Assembly: GCA_028551475.1 (NCBI GenBank)
Contig: CM052354.1
Span: forward strand, 19,801,258-19,865,257
DNA length: 64,000 nt
Direction: 5' to 3'
Origin: Casuarina equisetifolia
Taxonomy: Eukaryota; Streptophyta; Magnoliopsida; Fagales; Casuarinaceae
Both the position numbers and the translations under genes were made by a program. How positions within the stretch are numbered: the first letter of the stretch is position 1; each line of letters begins with the position of its first letter. Positions 1 to 14,010 of this stretch are shown in pieces. Below the pieces are notes generated by a model, which saw only the letters and a program-made list of their open reading frames with translations, had not been told where the DNA came from and made no database searches.

Positions 1-779
1 GTCTAGGAGAGTAAGAATGAGATATTGAAGGGTACCCACAATGCTCCTACAAAGGTAAGGATAAAGAAAATGATTGCCAGCACACTATGAGAAGGGTTTA
101 GCTATAGTACATAGAGTGGAAAAAACACAAGCCTTAGTCATTTTTGCATGATTGAGAATCTCATAGGTAAACCTGGTTTGATGGAGAAGTAAGCTCAATG
201 AAGTATGTTAAGCCTTAACACCAAGGAAGTAATGAAGGAGGTCAAGATTCTTAATAGCAAACTCCTAGAACTATAAGAAGAGTAGATAAAGGACCTTGAG
301 GAGAGCCTATAAGAAGAATAACAAGGTTATGCGTTAGGATGCTATTTAGGCTATGCACTTGGATCATAATAAAGGAAGGCAAATGAAACCCAAGTATGAA
401 ATGGATTCGTGGAAAAAAAAAAAAGAAGGTAGAGTAGGCAGAAATTGAAATAGATGAAAAGGAAAGGGAGAGTTGCCGAAACCAGGATCACAGGTTCTCA
501 TCAAAACTGCTCGACACTAAGTTGAGAATGACCATAAATACATTAGCCGGAAGGAAAAACTAAGAGAAGAAAAGCTACTATGTATTTTTCTCTTTCTGTT
601 TCCCTGAAAGTACAATGTGGACAAGTTTTTATGTATACAAACTGTGTCAGGCTTCTATACGTACAAGACTGCCCCTATAATCATAAGGGATTCAAGTAGG
701 GCTGTCACGCTGTACAGAAGTGGGAGCTAGCGTAGACGACGTGTGCAGTGCAAGCTTGGTCAACATGGTCAACATCAAT
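1..779. other. intergenic, no gene seen
   Basis: No reading frame or motif in this stretch could be tied to a known family. It is AT-rich with short A runs. Homology to the repeated RLK upstream blocks begins only near 780. Confidence 0.5.
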
Positions 780-1247
780 GATGAGAAATTTGACGAATTC
801 ATTGGACTTGTTAATTCACTTGAATCACAAATAATACAAAGATATTAAGATAAAGAATTAGACATTCTTTACCCTAACACTCCTAATCTTTATACTTATT
901 TAAATGGCATCTAAATAGCAACAGAAGCTAGCTACGAATACTTTCAAGCTAAAGTATATTTTTTGAATTTCTTATGCGTTGAAAAGGCAAGTAAGACAAT
1001 TTGATAAAACGGGGAAGCGACTTGACCGGGCAGCAAGGTGGGGAGGGGGGCAGTAGTTAACGTGAAGGAAACACTACCTTGGAAAATTATGCCAAAACAA
1101 ACTATAGCCCAAAAGAAAGTATCGTATACATCTAGATAGTTATGGCCACGTCAAGTTTAAAAGTATTCCATGCACCTGGACTGATTGCCTCTATGCAGAA
1201 ATCGATTGCCTTCTCTACCCTAAAGAATAAGCAGCTGTAAAATCGAT
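780..1247 (+). repeat. type-B RLK upstream block, copy 1
   Basis: This block is similar over its length to 8290-8691 and 31010-31402, which lie directly upstream of RLK-2 and RLK-4. Shared landmarks include a CACTTGAATCACAAATAAT segment near 820 and the sequence just before the start codon. It presumably held the promoter of RLK-0. No clear TATA box could be fixed. Confidence 0.6.
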
Positions 1248-1604
1248 GAAAGTCGTTTCCCATCTTTTCGGGTGCTCTTTTTTACTACTCTTTTAAGAAC
1301 CACTGTTACTCAGAATCAATCTATCTAAGATGGACAGACTTTGGTTTCGCCTAGTCGAACATTTGAATTGGAATTCTTCTGCCCAGGTGGTTCCCAACGC
1401 CTAAATGTGGAATATGATATATGATATCTTCTGGGATAGTTGTTTGGGTAGCGAATAGAGACACTTCGCTTAATGATGACTTGGGAGTTTTGAAGGTCAA
1501 TGATGATGGGGTTCTTGTGCTTCTTAGCGGCGAGAATTCTACTGTTTGGTCGTCTAATAGCTCAAGAAATGCCGAAAATCCAGTTGCAAAGCTCTTGGAC
1601 TGTT
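1248..1604 (+). pseudogene. RLK-0: truncated S-domain RLK exon 1 fragment
   Basis: This is the first part of the exon 1 found in RLK-1, RLK-3 and RLK-4. It covers a start-like ATG, signal peptide remnant and most of the B-lectin domain, including the frame [14 protein letters not shown] and TVWSSNSSRN. Damage is visible: the frame from the ATG hits TAA after about 16 codons because of small deletions, a second stop replaces the CAG of the N-x-S-I-x-D segment, and further small indels follow. Homology ends after the KLLD motif at 1604. There it joins directly to sequence that in other units lies far upstream of the gene, so the rest of the ectodomain, the membrane segment and the kinase are gone. 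It is almost certainly non-functional and looks like a recombination scar at the edge of the array. Confidence 0.85.
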
Positions 1605-2620
1605 GAGTTATCGATCAGATAAAACAAACAATACTCCGAGCTGCAGCAACGTTCTTCAACTAAATCAGTATGAAAAGTAAAAGCTGTTGTTATATTTTTG
1701 AAGTAGAGAATCAAGATCTGGGCTAGCTTTTGCCTCTGATCTTATCGTCTTTATAAAAAAGAGTAGACATTAAAAAGCTACAAGAAAATTGGAATGTCGA
1801 TGAGTTGAAGAACAAATTGGATGTGGGAATCTGACAGTTGAATATTCTCAGTGCACTTATTACACGTGGAGAGGCAGGTGAGAGTTCCGCATTTCTTGAC
1901 CACTTAGGCGAGAACCTTTACGTTTTTTTCAAAGCTAGAAAAAGTTGAATTATTAATATGTTTTGGCTGGAAAATGCAGGGCATATTGAAGTCTTTCTGT
2001 ACAACCTCAAATAATTGAAACAACAGTAAACAATTACCAATTCAAATATTTCAAACCGAGCAAAGAATTAATACTTGTTAGTGCCGTAAAGTTGGACTTT
2101 CAGATGATCGTATCACGAACTACCACACTTGGCATTTTCCAATTTGCCCAACTGAAAAGAACGCGCAGGTCTAGCATTCATCACTGCCTCTCATTTCAAT
2201 TATAATACAGGCAAATTTGGCGGTTCGGTTACTTCTCTTCTTAATTGATTCACGTCTAGGCATGAGGAGCTTTTTAGTTTGAGCTACTTTCCTATGCTAT
2301 TTGGAGGAAATTTGAGCCTCGTAGAAGCTGAGAAATGACAAATGCGGGTGGAATTTGTTAAAGTAGACCTTGAATGTTGCACTGCCTTAAGGAAGGTTTT
2401 CTTCTGAAATGGCGCTTTCTTAGGAGTGACTAGACCGGCTGGCAGCGTGGGGAAGGTGGCAACAGGTAACATGAGGGAAACAATATCTTCAACAATTACG
2501 CCAACACAACATGGCCCACGCCAAGTTGAAAATTATTCCATGCACCTAGAGTGATTGCCTACCTTTATGGAGAAATCGATTGCCTTATCAGCCCAAAAGA
2601 GATGAGCCACTGTAAAATCA
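1605..2620 (+). repeat. RLK-1 upstream region (type A near the gene)
   Basis: The distal part, about 1640-2060, matches 7580-7900, 12895-13240 and 30260-30590. The proximal part, about 2160-2620, matches 13540-14010 upstream of RLK-3 and defines the type-A promoter. Compared with type B it lacks roughly 350 bp. The copia-B fragment that starts the other units is absent here, so this unit is joined straight to RLK-0. The block presumably contains the RLK-1 promoter, but no core element was identified with confidence. Confidence 0.6.
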
Positions 2621-6041
<3,421 letters not shown>

Positions 6042-6044
6042 TTA

Positions 6045-7268
6045 ACGTCACCCACTATCCATTCACAATGGTGAACCATACCCCAATACAAGATACTACT
6101 GCAGCATAGCTGGTTCACTTCAATATCTAGACTTAATATTTCTTATGCAATAAATACAACTTGCCAATACATGTATGCTCCCATAACAACTCACTGGATG
6201 TTTGTTAAAGCTCATTCTTAACTTCCTTGTCAATACTCCTTGACATGGGGTATAACTAACAAAGATAAACACATATACTATCAATGCTTAATCTAATGTA
6301 GGTTGTGTTGGTGATTAAGGTAATCAAAATCCATAGGAGGCTATTGCATTTTTTGAGGTCCAAATCTAATTTCTTGGAGTTCAAAGAACTAAAAAACTAT
6401 TGGCCAATCTAGCACTTAAAGTAAAATTCAAATGTCTTTTGGATACCACAACTAAAATAATTTGGATTGAAGCCTTGCTACAAGATTTATACATTGAACT
6501 TCCCACACCATCAAAACTTTAGTGTGACAATCTCTCTGCATTATACCTATAAACAAATTTAATCTTTTATGCATGAATGAAGCATGTCGAGATAGACTTT
6601 TACTTCATCCAAAAGTGCATCAAGAATAGAAAACTACCAATCCATTTCATCTCCTATGTTGATCAAACTACAGACTTTCTCACCTAAGGTTTTTCCTGTG
6701 CTTGATTCAAAACTCTCTAGAACAAGTTAACTATTCGCAAAGATCCATTAGCTTGTGAGAGGATATTAAAATCCAATGTCTCGGATGCTTGCCACATCAG
6801 CAAGATTGCCACATGAGTAGCACCATTCAAAGCCACATCATGACAAGCAAGATACACAAGCCTTACAATCCACATCAGCATTGCAAAGACCAAGACTTGC
6901 ACATGCAACATATGCATGCTGCCTCCGACCTCTGACCTAACACCTACCTCAAATACTTTCTTGGATTCTCCTCACAACAATTATTAACAGGTTTTAGAAG
7001 ATTCCCAATATAGTATTTCCAGCAAGGTCAGAAAACCTCATCGATTCGATCTTCTCTAATTTTGGCTTAAATTCAAAATGTTCAGAATTTTTCCTTTATC
7101 AAAATATTCTCTGTAAATTCATTGGTCATCACAATCAATACTGATTGCTATGAATATCATTTATTTCCTTACGAATTAGGTTTAATTTTCCTATAAAAAT
7201 GTAAACCTAATACTCTGAAGACTAATCTAATACATACTCTCATACTGTTTCTATTTTGCTTTTCTAAT
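6045..7268 (+). mobile_element. copia-B copy 1: Ty1-copia RNase H end plus 3' LTR
   Basis: Starting within a few bases of the RLK-1 stop codon, the plus strand shows decayed RT/RNase H sequence. It contains counterparts of the GGYC-F-GPNLISWSS block near 6340, the CDNLSALYL block near 6525 (with stops), and the KHVEID segment near 6580. A purine-rich tract (about 6751-6763, GCTTGTGAGAGGA) precedes an LTR-like segment starting TATTAAAATCC at 6764 and running about 500 bp. No gag, protease, integrase or 5' LTR is present. The same fragment precedes RLK-3 and RLK-4. The left border is precise to a few bases; the LTR end near 7268 is an estimate. Confidence 0.75.
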
Positions 7269-8691
7269 GCTATTAAGTGCTGTCGCGATTGCTCTATGAA
7301 AACCAATATTTTTGTGAATTACAATCTCTAACTCTGGTGACTTGGCAAGAGATGGTGATTGCAGACTTGGTCAAAACAAAGACAATGAGTAGTTTGGTTG
7401 ATAATAATCATAAGGAAAAGAATTGCAGTTATATGACTCATGTTGACAAAGAAAGAGAAGCGCATATTTGTTCCTTTCTTATGGTCCTGCAGATATTTGT
7501 AAGAGAATTCAGCCCTTGCGGAGAAAAAGGAGGCCAATGTTGATTGATCAAACAGATAAAACAAGAAATATTCCTAACTACCGCAACGTTCTTCAAGTAA
7601 ATCAGTATGAAAACTAGAAGCTGCTGTCATACTTTTGAAGTAAAGCATCAAGATTTGGGCTAGCTTACAGGGTTAGACATCAAAAAGTTACAAGAAAATT
7701 GCAATGACAATGAGTTAAAGAACAAATTGGTGGTGGGAATCTGATGGCAGATATTTTCATTGTATTTGTTACGTAAGGAGAGGCTGGAAAATGCAGGGCA
7801 TATTGAAGACCTTTTGTACAACCTTACCTAATCGATACAAGAATAAAGAACTATCGGTTCTAATATTTCTAACCGAGTAAAGAATTACTAGTTGTTAGTG
7901 GTGTAAACTACACACACTCTGCATTTTCCAATTTGCCTAACTAAAGAAACGTGCATTAGTCACTACCTCTCAATTCAATTATAATACAATCAAATTTGGT
8001 GGTTCCGTTACTTCTATTCCTAATTGATTCACGTTTAGGTATGAGGAAGTTGTAAGTTTGAGTTATTTTCCTTTTAAAGGAAACTTAAGCCTCGTAGAAC
8101 CTTGTATTTTGCATTGCTTTAAGGAAGCTTTTCTTCTGATATGGCACTTTCTTCGGAGTGGTTTTAAAATCGAGGTAGGGGAATTTGTAGACTTGATAAG
8201 GCAAAATATAATCATGGAAAAACATGCATAGAAATTCATTGGGTTTATCTCGTTTTTCATCTTATCTGTTCTTTGAGAATTCAATTATTAGAAATTTGAC
8301 AAATTCATTGGATTTATTGATTCACTTGAATCACAAATAATACACAGATATTAAGATAAAGAATAAGGCACTCGCACTAACACTCCTAATCTTTATACTT
8401 ATTTAAATGGAATCTAAATACCTATACAGGCTGAATACGGATAGTTACAAGCTAAAGTATATTGTTATGGATTTCTTCTGCATTGAAAAGGCAAGCCGGA
8501 CCATTTGGTAACATGAGGAAGTGACTTGACCAGGCAGCAGGGTGGAAGGGGCAAGCGGGTAACACTATCTTCGACAACATGTGGCCAAAAGAAAGTATCG
8601 TGTACACTTATTCCGTGAACCTGGATTAATTGCCTCTATGCAGAAATCAGTTGCCTTCTCTGCCCAAACGAGATCAGCCACTGTAAAATCA
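7269..8691 (+). repeat. RLK-2 upstream region (type B)
   Basis: This block is homologous to 29947-31402 upstream of RLK-4, and in its distal half to 12581-13530 upstream of RLK-3. Short open frames inside it recur at the same place in all three units, but they show no known domain. I treat them as by-products of recent duplication. It presumably carries the RLK-2 promoter. Confidence 0.6.
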
Positions 8692-10584
8692 ATGGAAGTC
8701 TTTCCCTATCTTTTTGGGTGATCTTTCTATTCTCCCTTTTTGGCGAAATGCATGTTTAATATGACAAGTTGTTCCCAAAGTCACTTGGCTCTGTTTGATC
8801 TTTCAGATAATAAGGGGAAAACGAGACATTCAAGCAAGAAGAAACAAGTAGGAATCATAGTCGGCTCCGCGTTACCAGTAGTAGGAATGACAGCAGTTGG
8901 ACTGGTCTCATACATATGGAAGAGGAAACACAGTTACCAAGGTGGATTTTAAGAAATGGCCACTGATTATAATTGATTGACGATGGTATAGTTATAGCTA
9001 AGAAATGTAAATAAGTGGATCCTTCCGAGAGAAAAGATTCATGGCTAGGTAATTTGCTCTTGATAAGAAACAACTATCCCTGTTTTTTCAGGAATGACAA
9101 AAAGAAGTGAGAGGAGGGATTCCGAGGTGGAGATTGAGTTACCAATATTTGATCTGACAGCCATTACTAGTCCCACAGATAACTTTTCAGACGACAACAA
9201 GCTGGGAGAAGGTGGCTTTGGACCAGTGTACAAGGTAAATAGCAGCTTAAACCATTTGAGTGATATATTTGTTTCCGACATAAACCGACTCTTTAAATTT
9301 CAGGGTGCATTGCCAGGAGGGCGAGAGATTGCTGTGAAGAGGCTTTCAAGGAATTCTGGACAGGGACCCAATGAGTTAAAAAATGAAGTAATATTGATTG
9401 CCAAACTTCAACATTGTAATCTTGTGAAGCTTCTCGGCTGCTGCGTTCAAGGAAACAAGAACATGTTAATCTATGAATACATGCCAAACAGAAGCTTGGA
9501 CTCCTTTATTTTTGGTCAAAATCTTGATTTTTACTTAATACACAATATTCTTGTTTACTCTTATCCTATTCCCAATGAAATTGTTCATTGAGAAATTAGT
9601 TCGTTGCCTACTAACATGAATGTGAAATTGGACAGATCTAACAAAAAGTAAAGCATTAGATTGGCATAAGCGCATGAATATCATTCGAGGTGTTGTTAAA
9701 GGACTTCTTTATCTTCATGAAGATTAAAGGTTGAGGATTATTTATAGAGATCTCAAAGTTAGCAATATTTTATTAGATAAAAACATGGATCCAAAGATTT
9801 CAAACTTTGGTTTAGCAAGATCATTTGCAGGAGATCAAGTGGACTTAAAGACTTGTAAGATTGTTGGGACATAGTATGTATACTTAAATTTCTATATAAG
9901 TTGTTTGTTTAGTCATTTTTTCAATTAACTTTCTTTATTATGATATTTTGTAGTGGATATATGTCTCCAGAATATGCAGTACGTGGATACTATTCAATAA
10001 AATCGATGTATTTAGCTTTGGAGTTCTAATATTGGAAATAATAAGTGGGAAGAAGAATAGAGGATTTTATTCTCCAGGCGACCACCATAATCTTCTTGGA
10101 CATGTAAGCTTAAAGAGGGGTATCCTGCTAATTTTATTTTTTGAAGGAAAGGTCTTATGAACAATATAGTTTCTGATTTAGAAGATCAAATACAGACGCT
10201 GTTATTCTCATGGTCTTTTAAGAGTTGTGGGCAAATTTGAAGGCAGTCTCATTTTACCATTATTATTATTTGTTCCATTTCTTACAGGCATGGAAGCTAT
10301 GGATTGAAGACAGGGGAATGGAACTGATCGACGAATCGGTAGGTGACTTGTGTGAAACTGATGTAATACGAACCCTTCATGTGGGTCTGTTATGTGTCCA
10401 ACAAAGACCGGAAGATAGACCAGACATGTCGTCTGCGGTTCAAATGTTGGGCAGTAAAAGTTTGTTGCCCAAGCCACGGCAGCCGGGTTTCTTCACAGGT
10501 ACATCTAAAGCGGATTCTTCGTCTAGTAAGCCTACAACTTGTTCAGCAAACGAAGACAGTATTACATCGCTTGAAGGACGGTAA
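8692..10584 (+). pseudogene. RLK-2: S-domain RLK lacking its ectodomain
   Basis: Only about the first 45 bases of exon 1 remain. TGA already replaces a Cys codon at codon 10. Near 8740 the sequence jumps into what is intron 1 elsewhere, so about 1.4 kb coding lectin, SLG and PAN domains was deleted. Later exons are 8807-8941 (membrane), 9092-9234, 9304-9514, 9636-9873, 9954-10103 and 10288-10584. Further lesions are TAA at 9725-9727 in exon 5, HRD changed to YRD just after it, and a one-base deletion in exon 6 (150 bp against 151 in sisters, in the SDVFSFG region). The glycine loop [10 protein letters not shown] and the catalytic Lys region are intact. This is a dead gene. Confidence 0.94.
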
Positions 10585-11331
10585 TTAACATCACTTGAGA
10601 GCAAAAGCAGAGAGTTTTTTTTTTTTTTTTCTTTCTTTCTTTGGGCCCATTTTTGCGATAAAAGCAGATTTCGCTGAACGAAAAGTTGTAGACGCTACTA
10701 TTCCTTACGACAGAAGGATCAATAAATAAAAAATTAAAGAAAAGCAGAAATTATAAGTAGCAAGAACTGCCCCTTATAAATTATTTTATCTTGGCATGAT
10801 GGATCAATAGACCAGAAAAAGAAAACGAATCTGTGGTATTAGGAATATCGGGATTGGTTGTGATAGCATGATAGAAATTATTGTTAATGGAAACTTTATT
10901 TCAAAGTCATAGAGACAGTGAGCAGGAAAAGGGCCTGAGCTTCGTCGCGTATCTTCTCTGGACAGGCATGAATGAAGCATGTATTGCGACTGCTTAATAT
11001 GCCGAGCGAATTTCTTGTTCTAAGCATCTCTTTCAATGACATGCCGTCTTGCAGTGTTGTGGTTGGTTAATGATATCACAGTTATTTTAATTCTCCAATA
11101 AAAGTTCATGGCCAAAATGGAATCAGAATTACTGAATGATTATCTCACTTTAGTAGAGAAATGGTTTTGTTCCACATGCGACGTAGAAATGATACTTTCC
11201 TCCTTTACTTCTAGTGACAGACTATTTTGTCGACACAAACTGTCGACCAAAGACAAAATGTGAAAGTTACTTGTTTTGCCTGAAATGGCATACAGTATAA
11301 CCATCTAGCCTCTGGCAATGTGATTGTTAGT
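10585..11331 (+). repeat. D block, short copy downstream of RLK-2
   Basis: Non-coding DNA shared with 17434-18140, 19856-20560, 34827-35545 and 45725-46252. It includes a poly-T tract just after the stop codon and probably the 3' UTR of the ancestral RLK. It stops at about 11331, where copia-B begins. Confidence 0.65.
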
Positions 11332-12580
11332 CAATGGACAAAAATGGATGAAGCCCACAGTGTTCCTAAACCATTTGCCATAACTCACCCACCGTCCATT
11401 CACAATGGTGAACCATACCCCAATCCAAGATACTACTGCAACATAGCTGGTTCACTTTAATATCTAGACTTGATATTTCTTATGCAATAAATACAACTTG
11501 CCAATACATGCATGCTCCCATAAAAACTTATTGGATGTTTGATACTCCTCGACATGGATATAACTAACAAAGATAAACACATATACCATCAATGCTTACT
11601 CTAATGTAGGTTGTGTTGGTGATCAAGATAATAAAAAATCCATAGGAGGCCATTGCATTTTTTGAGGTCCAAATCTAATTTCCTGGAGTTCAAGAAAATA
11701 AAAAACTGTTGCCCAATCTAGCACTTAAGTAAAATTCAAATGTCTTTTGGATACTACAACTAAAATAATTTTGATTGAAGCCTTGCTACAAGATTTATAC
11801 ATTGAACTTCCCACACCACCAAAACTTTTGTTCAACAATCTCTTAGCATTATACCTATAAACAAATTTAATCTTTTATGCATGAATGAAGCATGTCGAGA
11901 TAGACTTTTACTTCATCCAAAAGTGCATCAAGAATAGAAAACTACCAATCCATTTCATCTCCTATGTTGATCAAACTACAGACCTTCTCACCTAAGGTTT
12001 TTCCTGTGCTCAATTCAAAACTCTCTAGAACAAGTTAACTATTCGCAAAGATCCATTAGCTTGTGAGAGGATATTAAAATCCAATGTCTCGGATGCTTGC
12101 CACGCAAGCAAGATTGCCACATAAGTAGCACCATTCAAAGCCACATCATGACAAGCAAGATACACAAGCCTTACAATCCACATCAGCATTGCAAAGACCA
12201 AGACTTGCACGTGCAACATAAGCGTGCTGCCACCGACCTCTGGCCTAACACCAGCCTCAAATACTTTCTTGGATTCTCCTCACAACAATTATTAACAGGC
12301 TTTAGAAGATTCCCAATATAGTACTTCCAGCAAGGTCAGAAAACCTCATCAATTCGGTCTTCTCTAATTTTGGCTTAAATTCAAAATGTTCGGAAGTTTT
12401 CCTTTATCAAAATATTCTCTGTAAATTCATTGGTGATCACAATCAATACTGATTGCTATGAATACCATTTATTTCCTTGCGCATTAGGTTTAATTTTCCT
12501 ATAAAAATGTAAACCTAATACTCTGAAGACTAATCTAATACTATACTCTCTCATACTGTTTCTATTTTGCTTTTCTAATG
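11332..12580 (+). mobile_element. copia-B copy 2: RNase H end plus 3' LTR
   Basis: Same fragment as 6045-7268, beginning a few tens of bases further upstream in the element. RNase H relics lie at about 11620-11960, the purine tract at about 12059-12071, and the LTR at about 12072-12580. Every former reading frame is broken by stops. The right end is an estimate. Confidence 0.75.
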
Positions 12581-14010
12581 CTATTAAGTGCTGTTGTGAT
12601 TGCTCTATGAAAACCAATATTTTCGTGAATTACAATCTCTAACTCTGGTGACTTGGCAAGAGATGGTGATTGCAGACTTGGTCAAAACAAAGACAACGAG
12701 TAGTTGGGTTGATAATAATCATAAGGAAAAGAATTGCAGTTATATGACTCTCATGTTGACAAAGAAAGAGGAGCACATATTTGTTCCTTTCTTATGGTCC
12801 TGCAGATATTTATAAGAGAAGTCAGCCCTTGCGGAGAAAAAAGAGGCCAATGTTGAGTGATCAATCAGATAAAACAAGCAATATTCCTAACTATCACATC
12901 GTTCTTCAAGTAAATCAGCATGAAAAGTAAAAGCTGTTGTCATACTTTTGAAGTAAAGCATCGAGATTTGGGCTAGCTTTTGCCTCTGATCTTCTCATCT
13001 TTATAAAAAAAGGTTAGACACTAAAAAGTTACAAGAAAATTGTAATGACAATGAGTTAAAGAACAAATTGGTGGTGGGAATCTGATAGTAGATATTTTCG
13101 TTGTATTTGTTACATAAGGAGAGGCTGGAAAATGAAGGGCATATTGAAGACTTCTTGTACAACCTTACCTAATCGATACAAGAATAAAGAATTATCGGTT
13201 CTAATATTTCAAACCAAGTAAAGAATTACCAGTTGTTAGTGGTGTAAAATTGGACTTTCATATGATCGTAACGCGAACCACACACACTTTGCATTTTCCG
13301 ACTTGCCTAACTAAAGGGAACGTGCATTAGTCACTACCTCGCATTTTAATTATAATACAATGAAATTTGGTGGTTCCGTTACTTCTATTCCTAATTGATT
13401 CACGTTTAGGCATGAGGAGGTTGTAAGTTTGAGCTATTTTCCTTTCGAAGGAAATTTGAGCCTCGTGGAACCTTGTATTTTGCATTGCTTTAAGGAAGCT
13501 TTTCTTATGATTTGGCGCTTTCTTAGGAGCCTCGTAGAACCTTGAAGAGAACGTGCAGGTCTAGCATTCATCACTGCCTCTCATTTCAATTATAATACAG
13601 GCAAATTTGGCGGTTCGGTTACTTCTCTTCCTAATTGATTCACGTCTAGGCATGAGGAGCTTGTAAGTTTGAGCTACTTTCCTCTGTTATTCGGAGGAAA
13701 TCTGAGCCTCATAGAAGCTGAGAATTGACAAATGCGGGTGGAATTTGTTAAAGCAGATCTTGTATCTTGCACTGCCTTAAGGAAGGTTTTCTTCTGAAAT
13801 GGCGCTTTCTTAGGAGTGACTAGACCGGCCGGCAGCGTGGGGAAGGTGGCAGCAGGTAGCGTGAGGGAAACAATATCTTCAACAATTACGTCAACACAAC
13901 ATGGCCCACGCCAAGTTGAAAAGTATTCCATGCATCTGGAGTGATTGCCTAACTTTATGGAGAAATCGATTGCCTTATCTGCCCAAAAAAGATAAGCCAC
14001 TGTGAAATCA
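12581..14010 (+). repeat. RLK-3 upstream region, B-A mosaic
   Basis: The distal part matches the other units. From about 13310 to 13530 the sequence is type B, as before RLK-2 and RLK-4. Then, after a junction near 13530-13545, the homologous stretch starts again as type A, as before RLK-1, and runs to the start codon. The same segment therefore occurs twice in tandem, once in each version. This is the promoter region of the intact receptor RLK-3. Confidence 0.65.

Noticed and set aside
6717..6917. Minus-strand frame repeated at 12025-12219 and 29316-29564
   Set aside because: It lies across the copia-B purine tract and LTR. The plus strand holds the recognisable element sequence, and its recurrence reflects duplication.
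7277..7543. Small open frame repeated at 12600-12815 and 29961-30182
   Set aside because: No domain is recognised. The ends differ between copies because of indels. Conservation is no better than in surrounding non-coding DNA.
14002..14010. Earlier in-frame GTG start for RLK-3
   Set aside because: GTG starts are not expected in plant nuclear genes, and ATG 14011 aligns with RLK-1 and RLK-4.
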